A DNA stretch of 64,000 nt from Paraglaciecola mesophila KMM 241. Lineage in GTDB: Bacteria; Pseudomonadota; Gammaproteobacteria; Enterobacterales; Alteromonadaceae. Of the stretch, positions 1 to 7,829 are shown in pieces. The stretch covers positions 1 to 64,000 of the forward strand of contig NZ_BAEP01000077.1 in assembly GCF_000315015.1 (NCBI RefSeq), written 5' to 3'. The stretch's first letter is position 1, and each line of letters starts with the position of its first letter. The position numbers were made by a program, and so were the translations under genes. The notes under the pieces were generated by a model. The model did not search any database. It was given only the letters and a program-made list of their open reading frames with translations, and was not told where the DNA came from.

Positions 1-180
1 GCTCTGGCCAGAATATTTATCTACTCCGCATAAGAAAGACTGACGCACACAGCGGGACACACAATGGTAATAGGGCGTATCGATTAAACTAATTTGGCTT
101 TTTCGAGGTTGAGGCATAATCCATCTACCTGACAGAATGAAAGACAAATCAAGTGTAGTCCAGCCCTGAAAATTGACCAT

Positions 181-240
181 TTTTATCATGGGTGTCTTTT
201 TTTTCTTTATTTTTATCATGGGTGTCTTTTTTTTCTTTAT
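181..240. repeat. Perfect 30-bp tandem duplication in a polypyrimidine tract
   Basis: Bases 181-210 and 211-240 are identical 30-mers that begin ttttatcatgggtgtc and end in a T-rich run. They continue into a further T/C-rich tract to about 272. The stretch 1-306 contains no convincing gene. It lies downstream of the minus-strand hydrolase at 307-1275, and because the T-run is on the plus strand it does not form that gene's terminator. The duplication probably arose by slippage in the low-complexity tract. Confidence 0.9.
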
Positions 241-306
241 TTTTTTTCTTTTTTTCTTTTTGCTTTCTTTTTGATTCAAAGAGGAACCGCTTTTACGACT
301 TGTTTC

Positions 307-1275
307 CTATTGCGTGAACCATCGCGCAACATTACTGATAGATTTTTGCAGTAAGCCCATTGGCTGAATCTTAAATTCGTCAAAATCTATTTTTTCGGCT
401 TTGGATGAGCGTTGCAGGGCGGCATTTAGTTTATGTAGATGTGACACTGCTAAATCCAGTTGAGCCTCATTAGGCTGATAAATTGAACCTATTTGATAAA
501 TCTTGCCGGGGTTAGCGGTCATTTCTATATGCGCGCCCAAAATGGCACTTATTTTGTGTGACTTTGAGAATTTATCTAGTCTGTCGATGCTAAGTTTATA
601 TTCGTCCCAATTTTTTATATAAATCATCCCAGGATACAAAGTATCCCCTGTCAGCAACCATTTGTTTTGGTGATCATAGATAGTTATAGACTCTTCTTGA
701 TGTCCGGGGGTTGGTATTATTGTCAACTTGCGGTTACCGAGGTCGATGGTGCTTTGCCCCATAGGCCATTCATTAAAGCCAAAATAGCTCTTCATTTCTT
801 TAGCTGACGGGCCAACCAAAGTTACATTTGACTGATCAGCAAATTGCTCGTCACCTTGATAATGATCACTGTGTCCATGAGAGTGAATGACCAATATATC
901 TCTTTTGGATATAACCTCAGCCCCAGCCGCTTTTTTAATTTCTTCATAAAGAGAAAAACCGTCAGTGTCAGACATTGCTCCGGTATCAAAGACTAGGATC
1001 TTTCGTTCACCAACAAGCACATATATAAAGGGAGCTTCAAAGGTTAGACACTTATTTTGACGAAGTATAAAGCTCGATTGATCATGCCTATATACATCAA
1101 CAGATGCGTCTTGGTTGGTTTTACAATCAACAGAGCCGTGAATCCATTTTTCTTTATTTAATAGGGAGTGACGTTGTGCTGGTGAAGTACTTAAGTTCTC
1201 ATTCGCGTTGACACCCGCTTCAATAGTACATCCGGATATCAATACCAGTAAAACTGAAACAAGCTTGATTTTCAT
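307..1275 (-). CDS. Lipoprotein metallo-beta-lactamase-fold hydrolase
   Basis: A 322-residue predicted periplasmic lipoprotein of the metallo-beta-lactamase (MBL) superfamily. The N-terminus is a lipoprotein signal with the lipobox LISGC around residues 13-17. The metal-binding signature HSHGHSDH lies near residue 131, and later ligands are visible in PTPGHQEES and TGDTLYPG. The order fits a two-zinc hydrolase. The substrate cannot be deduced. The motif resembles general MBL hydrolases more than a proven beta-lactamase, so an antibiotic-resistance role should not be assumed. The start is supported by AGAGG five bases upstream of the ATG. It stands alone, and the next gene upstream (CPBP protease) is on the same strand after a 185-bp gap. 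Confidence 0.8.
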   Translation of the reverse strand: MKIKLVSVLLVLISGCTIEAGVNANENLSTSPAQRHSLLNKEKWIHGSVDCKTNQDASVDVYRHDQSSFILRQNKCLTFEAPFIYVLVGERKILVFDTGAMSDTDGFSLYEEIKKAAGAEVISKRDILVIHSHGHSDHYQGDEQFADQSNVTLVGPSAKEMKSYFGFNEWPMGQSTIDLGNRKLTIIPTPGHQEESITIYDHQNKWLLTGDTLYPGMIYIKNWDEYKLSIDRLDKFSKSHKISAILGAHIEMTANPGKIYQIGSIYQPNEAQLDLAVSHLHKLNAALQRSSKAEKIDFDEFKIQPMGLLQKSISNVARWFTQ

Positions 1276-1460
1276 GTGTAGCCTCTTGAGCAGCTAATGC
1301 TGCAATCTAACGAATTTGCTCATAATGTGTAGCAGAAACAAGAATAATGACAAGCGAAGCATTATTCGACGCCTTTTGGCTTACACTATTCCACGTTCAA
1401 TATTGATTATGTTCATCAGTAACGGAAGCACTAAAATAGCAGCCACTAAATCCTAGAGCG

Positions 1461-2186
1461 TCAGACTTTCGCATTAAGCAATGGATTATCGTCAGTAGTG
1501 CGAAACACTAGGTAGGCTAGCAGTCCTCCATACATATCTATGAGAGCATGCAACGCAATCGCAATCCATATACTTTCTGTAAGCCACGATACCAGCCCTA
1601 GCGCTATTCCCATGACACCTGTGCGCAGCACGTGAGGCCATCCTTGGTAATAATGCGCCACACCAAATAGGATACTAGACAACAAAAGTGCAGGCCAAAG
1701 CCCTAAAATTGGTGTAAGAAGTTGCCAAAGAAACCCTCGAAAAAGGAGTTCTTCACATATACCGGCAGACAGTGAAAGGCCCCCAGTAAATAACGTTAGC
1801 TCTTTCAGGTTTCGCGGCATTAGCCACGCGACGTGGTCTAGTTGTAATCTAATGTTCTGGTGCGTTTCTTTTGTTTTCATCACTGAAAATAGACTAAAGG
1901 CAAAATAGCCCATTATCAGTAATAGCCCCGTTGCACCTAACCAGTTGTTGAGACTACCAGCCCACACTAATGAAAGGTCGGCAGAATTCACTTTACCCAA
2001 ACTCATGCCTGTCAATAAATATAAGGTAGGTATCCACAGCAGGACTATGGTGGAAACATATGCACCCAGCCTTGTTTGTTTACCTGATATAACATCTTGT
2101 TGCGCCTTATTGCCTTCCCATAAGCAGTAAATTGGAACGGCTAGGATGACAATCGTCATTGAGAGCGTCCAAATATGTACAGTCAT
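1461..2186 (-). CDS. CPBP-family intramembrane metalloprotease
   Basis: A 241-residue polytopic membrane protein with about six hydrophobic segments. The family signature EELLFRGFLW (motif 1, catalytic Glu-Glu plus Arg) is near residues 145-154. Later come FGVAHYYQGW (motif 2 His) and a C-terminal ALHALIDMYGG (motif 3 His). These are the conserved features of CPBP/Abi (CAAX-protease-like, PF02517) proteins, which in bacteria include bacteriocin-immunity and membrane-protein-processing members. The true substrate is unknown. It is divergent from the LysR gene at 2299 across 112 bp, so that regulator may control it. Confidence 0.85.
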   Translation of the reverse strand: MTVHIWTLSMTIVILAVPIYCLWEGNKAQQDVISGKQTRLGAYVSTIVLLWIPTLYLLTGMSLGKVNSADLSLVWAGSLNNWLGATGLLLIMGYFAFSLFSVMKTKETHQNIRLQLDHVAWLMPRNLKELTLFTGGLSLSAGICEELLFRGFLWQLLTPILGLWPALLLSSILFGVAHYYQGWPHVLRTGVMGIALGLVSWLTESIWIAIALHALIDMYGGLLAYLVFRTTDDNPLLNAKV

Positions 2187-2270
2187 AGATATTTCTCATA
2201 GTAGGTAAGAGTGGTGCAAATCGTATTTCACTGACTAAGATAAATAAATAAGTTAATATATAAATATAGA

Positions 2271-2285
2271 TAAACTAAAAGTTTA
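2271..2285. promoter_or_regulatory. Interrupted palindrome upstream of the LysR gene
   Basis: TAAACT-AAA-AGTTTA is a perfect 6+6 dyad 13 bp before the LysR ATG, within the AT-rich divergent spacer shared with the CPBP protease gene. LysR proteins usually bind interrupted dyads in such spacers, so this is a candidate autoregulatory site. Only the symmetry and position support it. Confidence 0.35.
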
Positions 2286-2298
2286 CGGTAATTTCCTT

Positions 2299-3198
2299 AT
2301 GCAACTAAGAGAGCTACAGACCTTTGAGCTTGTCGCTCAAGAACGAAATATGACCCGAGTCGCTGTAAAAATGTCTAAAAGCGTCATGGCAGTTAGTAAG
2401 CAAATTGCTAATCTTGAGCAGAGTGTTGGCCAAGCTCTCTTTATTCGAACTCGACGAGAACTAAAACTGACTGAATATGGCAGGGAGTTTCTTAAGCGTT
2501 GCACCGCATTGAATAACCAACACCGTCAATTGCAGCAGTGGGTGCGATCAACGGAGTTCGAAGTTTCAGGTGAGATCCGTATTCTAACGCAAGCAAATGA
2601 AGTCATTACAGAGAATTTCACGCCATGGATAGGCGAGTTTTTACGACAATTTCCTCTTCTCAATGTCGTGTTTGATGTGAAGGAATCCTTGGTTGATATT
2701 GCACAGGATGAATATGATGTTTACTGGGGGGTTGGTTCATATTTAGGAGATCGCTTCACCGGATTGAAACGGCGGTCTTTGTACAATGAACGCTATGGTA
2801 TTTTTGCTTCTCCTGATTATCTGAATACCAAGGGGATCCCAAATACGCCAGATGATCTGGACACACACGATGTGATTGGTTATCTCTATAATGAGCCAAG
2901 CAACGTTCTGGTGTTACAGGCTCTTACAGGACAAGTCATACATAAAACGTTAAACTCTCGGGTAAAAGCGGTGGCAGGAATGATCGAGTGTGCACAATCA
3001 GGTCTAGGGCTGATAAATGCATTACCTAAGGCAAAACAGATAGAAAACGCCATTGCAGATGGCTCACTTGTGCCAGTAATGGAAGACTATTGGTGGGATC
3101 GTGCCGAAGCCTTCATTTACTATCACCAAACTGTTGTTGTTGAACCAAAAGTGCGGGCTTTTATCGATTTCTTTCTTAATAAACGACCACAGTGGTAG
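2299..3198 (+). CDS. LysR-family transcriptional regulator
   Basis: A 299-residue LysR-type regulator. The N-terminal winged HTH spans residues 1-60, with the typical pattern LRELQTFELVAQERNMTRVA followed by SVMAVSKQIANLEQSVGQALFIR. The C-terminal effector-binding domain covers about residues 90-295. The HTH carries slightly unusual residues (KMSKSVMAVSKQI in place of the common LHxSQPAVSxQI). Length and architecture are normal. It is divergent from the CPBP membrane protease, the usual arrangement for a LysR regulator and its target. The inducer is not predictable. It may instead act elsewhere, because the downstream 690 bp is non-coding. Confidence 0.9.
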   Translation: MQLRELQTFELVAQERNMTRVAVKMSKSVMAVSKQIANLEQSVGQALFIRTRRELKLTEYGREFLKRCTALNNQHRQLQQWVRSTEFEVSGEIRILTQANEVITENFTPWIGEFLRQFPLLNVVFDVKESLVDIAQDEYDVYWGVGSYLGDRFTGLKRRSLYNERYGIFASPDYLNTKGIPNTPDDLDTHDVIGYLYNEPSNVLVLQALTGQVIHKTLNSRVKAVAGMIECAQSGLGLINALPKAKQIENAIADGSLVPVMEDYWWDRAEAFIYYHQTVVVEPKVRAFIDFFLNKRPQW

Positions 3199-3888
3199 TA
3201 AAATCTAAAGTTCCGCAACAGCTTTTTTAGAATACGGTCAATTGTCAGCTCGGCGAAAGTCATTTTTAGTTTGTCTGATATTTAAGCTCAGTTCCTTTTC
3301 TAATAATTGTCTCTATAACGTGTATTTAGCATCTACGCTTTTTCGGCGCATTAATAAACCGATAGCCGAAAATTCATTCCAGCTAGGAGTGGGTAAGCAT
3401 TGCAAAACACTTAAACTCACAAGGGCCGCTTCTCGCCTATTTTCGCTATGATTATTTTGCCACATAGAGTTGCTGTTAGTGACCCTAAGCCGCTGCCGGA
3501 CTTGTTTCAGCCGTAACGGCAGAAAACATAAGGCTTAACTCCGCCATTCTTTAATTCAGAACTATGTGGAGACGAATGGCATCAGCTGCAATCGGCTAAT
3601 CCACTTGCTGATACAGCATAAAAATTCCCACTGATTCAGTTAAATCCAATGTATTCAGTTTTACTCAATTGCGCCCACTTCCATTCATTTAAAACGATGA
3701 ATGATTCACTTTGCTTCACTTAAGTCTTAGGGGTGTTTCTTAGGCGATTTATTCTGTGTCACTGTGTTAATTCGGCGTTAGTCAATTTCAGAGGCAGCAA
3801 AAAACCCTATCCCACCTTGTGAATAAATACACGCGGTCACGCACGTTGTATAGCGGAACCACTCTATCGAACATGTTAAGGAAAGATC
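3199..3888. other. 690-bp intergenic region
   Basis: No credible gene was found. A 69-codon open frame at 3242-3451 lacks a ribosome-binding site and family features. The region holds the nested inverted-repeat element at 3460-3569 and a short ATCAGC...GCTGAT inverted repeat (3581-3586 and 3607-3612). The end supplies the AAGGA ribosome-binding site (about 3879) for the large secreted protein. Confidence 0.6.
3460..3569. repeat. Nested inverted-repeat element (about 110 bp)
   Basis: Three inverted repeats are nested within one another. The outer pair is CCACATAGAGTT (3460-3471) with AACTATGTGG (3560-3569), which match apart from a 2-base difference. The middle pair is TAAGCC (3486-3491) with GGCTTA (3532-3537). 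The inner pair is CTGCCG (3493-3498) with CGGCAG (3517-3522). The symmetry would let one strand fold into a long imperfect hairpin, as seen in small non-autonomous repeats. No target-site duplication is obvious. Confidence 0.5.
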
Positions 3889-6800
3889 ATGGATACTAGA
3901 ATCGTTACGTACAATCAGCGAGAGCCTGATGCTCAGACTGGGCATTCACCTGTCCCCCGCTTTTTTCGAAAATTGCAGCGTGACTGCTGGAAGCGCTATT
4001 GGCTTATGCTGTGTAGCATATTCATACTGGGCGCGAGTCAAGTTCATGCCGCAGATTTGATTAACGGCGGTTCAGTCTCAGGCGCTATTTCGGTAGCAGG
4101 TGAGGAAGATACCTGGACCTTTAGCGCCACCGCGGGAGAGCGGATCAATCTTCAAGTGGTGGATCTAGAGCGAAACGATTTAATTCCTCATGTCACGCTA
4201 TATGCACCTGATGGCACAGCGGTAACGTCGGCAAGTAATCATACGGTAGCGAATATTTATAATGCTGACGCTTCTCAAACCGGTATCTACTCCGTTGTTG
4301 TACGAGATGGAACAAGCGGACGAGCCCAAACCGCCAATTACGAGATTCACTTTGCCAAATCACTGGGTGCTAATGAAAATGGCACGCTGATAAATGGCAG
4401 CTCCGTCAGCGGTGATATCACCTTAGGTGACTTAGATACCTGGACGTTTGAAGCCACCGCTGGCGAGTTGTTAAATATTCAGCTAGTAGATTTGGACGAC
4501 GGAGGATTCTTCCCGCTGATGGCGCTTTATGCACCAGATGGCAGCCGAGTGGGGCATGTTAGCAATTATACGGTGGCGAATTTTTATAACACTTCTGCTT
4601 CACAAACAGGCACGTATACCTTGATGGTGCAAGATGGAACAAGCCGACGGGAGCAGGTGGGTAATTATGAGATTCACTTTGTTAAATCACAGGGTGCTAA
4701 TGAACATGGCTCGCTGATAAATGGTGGGTCCGTAAGCGGTGATATCACCTTAGGCGACTTAGATACCTGGACATTTAGCGCGAGTGCAGGTGAACGTTTA
4801 CATATCCAATTGTCGGATGTGGATCGGAATAACTATTTTCCATGGATGGTGCTTTATTCACCTGAAGGGAAGAGACTGAGTCAGGCCGGTAATTACTCTG
4901 TGGCGAGTATAAGAAATCTTCTCGCTACGCAGACCGGCACTTACACATTATTAGTACAAGATGGAACAAGTCGACGTGATCAAACCGCTGATTATGAAAT
5001 TCACTTCGCTAAATCACTCGGTGCGAATGAGCACGGGAAGTTGAGTGGTGCTGGCTCCTATTTTGAAACGGTGACTCAAGGTGATTTGGACACGTTCACC
5101 TTTGATGGGGCTGTGGGAGATGAAGTAACGTTAGTCATGCGTGAAATTGACGCCGTAAACTTATACCCCTTTATGACTGTACATAGTCCCGATGGAAGCT
5201 ACCTTACGAACGCAGGCGACTATTCCAGCGCTGGACTTTATAATTTAAGCCTGCCAATGGATGGCACATATACACTGGTGCTAAGTGATGGGACATCAGG
5301 CAAAGATCAGATTGGCGACTACGTCCTAGAGTTTAATTTGCCTACCGCGGCCCCTGATCCGCAAAAACCTATTGCGTCAGCGTCTTCTGCGCCAACGGTA
5401 TATAAAGATCAGGTTATTCAACTCAATGGTTCGGGTTCTTTTGACCCCGACGACGCACCAGAGCCACTCTCGTATAGCTGGGCATTGGTCTCTACCCCTG
5501 ATCTCAGTGGTTTTACACAAGCTGATATCACCAATGCACAAAGCCCAAATGCCACGGTTCAGCCAGACGTATATGGAGAGTATAGATTTGAGCTTGAAGT
5601 GAACGACGGCTTACTTACAGACAGCGCTATTGTTACGGTGACAGTGGTGAACCGGACACCCACCGCCCATGCCGGTGCCGATCAAAACGCTGAGCTAAAC
5701 GCGCTTACACAACTCGATGGCAGTGCATCTAGTGATCCAGACGGGGATTTACTGACTTACGTTTGGACTGTCGCTTCTGTGCCCTCAGGCAGCGCTGTTA
5801 CAGTGCTGCAAGATAGCACCAGTGTAAACCCTAGCTTTACGCCTGATGTGGCGGGTGACTATGTATTCAACCTTGTAGTAGATGATGGCGAAAATAGCAG
5901 TACAGGTGATTCAGTCGTGGTACGGGTCGCTGAAGCAAATGTAGCGCCGCAAGCAGATGTTCAAGTAAGCGGTGAAATGCTAGCTGGTACGCAAGTTACC
6001 CTTGATGGCAGTGCCAGTGTTGATAACGACAATGGGCCTCAGGCATTGACCTACAGCTGGCAAGTGCTCGGTGTGCCAACAGGTAGTGCAGTTTCCAGTG
6101 GCAGTTTGGTTAATCAAGGAACCCCCATCACGAGTTTTACCGCCGATGTAGCGGGTAGCTATAGCATACAATTGTTGATTTCAGACGGCGAACTAACAGA
6201 TGTAGTGGCAGTCACTGTGGTTATCAATGAAATCGTAATAAACCAGCCGCCCGTCGCTGACGCCGGAAATGATCAGCAATTCGAAATTGGCGACAGCGTC
6301 CAGGTTGATGCTTCTGCCAGCTTTGACCCAGACGAAGGCCCAGCCACACTGTCGTTCGAATGGGTGTTTGTGTCGGTGCCACAAGGTAGCTTACTAAATA
6401 GCGAGAGTATTCAAACCACCTCAACCGGATCAGCTATGTTTGTGCCAGATGTATCGGGGGCTTATACGCTAATGGTTTCAGTGAGTGACGGTGAACTGAG
6501 CGATTCTGATTCAGTTGTGGTTACCGTCAGTGAAAACCAAATACCAGTAGCAAATGCAGGAGAGGATCAAACAGTTGATGCTGGTGCAAGTGTGGTGCTG
6601 GATGGCTCTCTGAGTTTTGATCCTGATTCAGGCCCTCAATCACTGTCTTACCTATGGCAAATTGCTTCACGCCCCCAGAATAGTGTGGCTACTATCGTTA
6701 ATCAAAATAATGTGGTTGCCTTTATCGACCCCGACTTAGCTGGTTTGTATACCTTACGCTTAGTGGTTAGCGATGGGCAGGCGAGTGACTTCGACGAGGT

Positions 6801-7023
6801 ACTCATTGATGTCATAGCGCAGGTCGAACCTAAGATGTGTGATGTTGATGGCAATGACTTTGTTGATAGCTTGGACATTCGCGCTATTGCTAGACGTCGA
6901 AATGCAACGGCAGAAGAAAATGATGTTGCAGATTGGGACCAAAATGGCGTGATTAATGTGCTCGACGCCAGAGGATGTGCACTAGAGTGTGACCTACCGC
7001 GTTGCTTGTCGAGACCCGATTAA
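3889..7023 (+). CDS. Large secreted multidomain protein with C-terminal dockerin
   Basis: A 1044-residue exported protein. After a charged N-terminus there is a late hydrophobic signal (about residues 35-54, ending VHAAD). Four near-identical modules of about 110 residues follow (about 55-482), each with a D-x-W/F-T-F strand motif and YxxxVxDGTS-like segments. They resemble bacterial pre-peptidase C-terminal (PPC) domains. Next come about five PKD/REJ-like beta-sandwich modules (about 487-975) with recurring LDGSxSxDPD and YSW motifs. The C-terminus has two calcium-loop repeats, DVDGNDFVDSLD and DWDQNGVINVLD, each with D1, D3, N5 and D12 spacing, which is the dockerin pattern. Several Cys residues end the protein. 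No catalytic domain is visible, so it looks like a scaffold or adhesin. The next gene encodes a cohesin-like protein. Confidence 0.85.
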   Translation: MDTRIVTYNQREPDAQTGHSPVPRFFRKLQRDCWKRYWLMLCSIFILGASQVHAADLINGGSVSGAISVAGEEDTWTFSATAGERINLQVVDLERNDLIPHVTLYAPDGTAVTSASNHTVANIYNADASQTGIYSVVVRDGTSGRAQTANYEIHFAKSLGANENGTLINGSSVSGDITLGDLDTWTFEATAGELLNIQLVDLDDGGFFPLMALYAPDGSRVGHVSNYTVANFYNTSASQTGTYTLMVQDGTSRREQVGNYEIHFVKSQGANEHGSLINGGSVSGDITLGDLDTWTFSASAGERLHIQLSDVDRNNYFPWMVLYSPEGKRLSQAGNYSVASIRNLLATQTGTYTLLVQDGTSRRDQTADYEIHFAKSLGANEHGKLSGAGSYFETVTQGDLDTFTFDGAVGDEVTLVMREIDAVNLYPFMTVHSPDGSYLTNAGDYSSAGLYNLSLPMDGTYTLVLSDGTSGKDQIGDYVLEFNLPTAAPDPQKPIASASSAPTVYKDQVIQLNGSGSFDPDDAPEPLSYSWALVSTPDLSGFTQADITNAQSPNATVQPDVYGEYRFELEVNDGLLTDSAIVTVTVVNRTPTAHAGADQNAELNALTQLDGSASSDPDGDLLTYVWTVASVPSGSAVTVLQDSTSVNPSFTPDVAGDYVFNLVVDDGENSSTGDSVVVRVAEANVAPQADVQVSGEMLAGTQVTLDGSASVDNDNGPQALTYSWQVLGVPTGSAVSSGSLVNQGTPITSFTADVAGSYSIQLLISDGELTDVVAVTVVINEIVINQPPVADAGNDQQFEIGDSVQVDASASFDPDEGPATLSFEWVFVSVPQGSLLNSESIQTTSTGSAMFVPDVSGAYTLMVSVSDGELSDSDSVVVTVSENQIPVANAGEDQTVDAGASVVLDGSLSFDPDSGPQSLSYLWQIASRPQNSVATIVNQNNVVAFIDPDLAGLYTLRLVVSDGQASDFDEVLIDVIAQVEPKMCDVDGNDFVDSLDIRAIARRRNATAEENDVADWDQNGVINVLDARGCALECDLPRCLSRPD

Positions 7024-7032
7024 TACCAGCAA

Positions 7033-7060
7033 GATAAGCACAAGGATGTGCTGCTTTATC
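7033..7060 (+). other. Stem-loop between dockerin and cohesin genes
   Basis: GATAAGCAC and GTGCTGCTTTATC can pair as GCAC/GTGC and GATAA/TTATC with a small bulge, just after the dockerin gene's stop. The following sequence is only weakly U-rich, so it may be an RNA-stability hairpin or an attenuator separating the two genes rather than a full terminator. Confidence 0.35.
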
Positions 7061-7139
7061 TCATATGATTATCTCGATCATGACAGTGACATAAGAGTTA
7101 GAAATTACTGCAAATTCAATATATAGATAAGGAATATTC

Positions 7140-7751
7140 ATGTTGATCAAAACCAATATCGCTCATACGTTAAAACGCATAGTTCTTGGAGCAACTTTGC
7201 TTATTGGGGTTAATCAAACGGTAAGTGCATTGCCAATACTATCGTTTAACAACGCGCAAAGTAGCGTAAACGAAACCGTTAATATCGGCGATACAGTGTC
7301 ACTTGAATTATGGTTTTCCGGGTTAGAAACCGACGATGTAGGCGGGTTTGAATTTTTGCTTGGGTTCAATAACGTTGTGAGCTCTATAAATTCAGCGGTG
7401 GGCAACATCGCGTTAGATGAATTTGATATTTTTGACGTATTCGCGAACGTTAATAATATCGACGTATATGCAGTCTCTTTTGTTGGCGATTTATCAGCTC
7501 AAGCTGATGAGTTCATGTTTGCTACGCTGACGTTTATGGCGAGTAATGTAGGTGTTAGTCAGCTTAGTTTTAGCAATCTTATTGTGTCTGATGAGAATGC
7601 GAGCGCGTTAGATATAAGCGTATTTGACGCTCAAATTACGGTGGTCGATGATACGAACAACATGCCGGTGCCAACACCAACATCGTGGGGCTTATTCTTA
7701 GTGGCAGTTGTAGGCCTAGCGTATCGATACAAGGCGCACAAACCAAGCTGA
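7140..7751 (+). CDS. Cohesin-like domain protein with PEP-CTERM-like tail
   Basis: A 203-residue exported protein. A signal peptide (about residues 1-32, ending VSALP) is followed by one beta-rich domain (about 35-170). Its pattern, NIGDTVSLELWFSG, then GGFEFLLGFNN, then FMFATLTFMA and GVSQLSFSNL, matches cohesin domains. The C-terminus has VPTPTSWG, a hydrophobic segment of about 12 residues, then the basic residues YRYKAHK. This is the layout of a PEP-CTERM exosortase signal, although Glu of the usual P-E-P is replaced by Thr. It lies 116 bp after a dockerin-bearing protein. A cohesin-dockerin pairing at the cell surface is inferred, not shown. Confidence 0.75.
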   Translation: MLIKTNIAHTLKRIVLGATLLIGVNQTVSALPILSFNNAQSSVNETVNIGDTVSLELWFSGLETDDVGGFEFLLGFNNVVSSINSAVGNIALDEFDIFDVFANVNNIDVYAVSFVGDLSAQADEFMFATLTFMASNVGVSQLSFSNLIVSDENASALDISVFDAQITVVDDTNNMPVPTPTSWGLFLVAVVGLAYRYKAHKPS

Positions 7752-7829
7752 TAAATTGTTCGGCCATGGTAATGCGCTCTTTGAGCGGCGTATTAGAAAC
7801 CGAGGGGCAAAACGCTTGTTGCAGCGGTT

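Noticed and set aside
307-1275. Beta-lactamase resistance gene
   Set aside because: The MBL fold alone does not show drug hydrolysis, and there is no mobile context.
3242-3451. 69-codon open frame after the LysR gene
   Set aside because: No ribosome-binding site, no recognisable domain, and it stops where the nested repeat begins; treated as chance.
3460-3569. Possible integron attC site
   Set aside because: One RYYYAAC-like heptamer (GCTTAAC) is present, but the matching GTTRRRY end is missing and no integrase or cassette is nearby.
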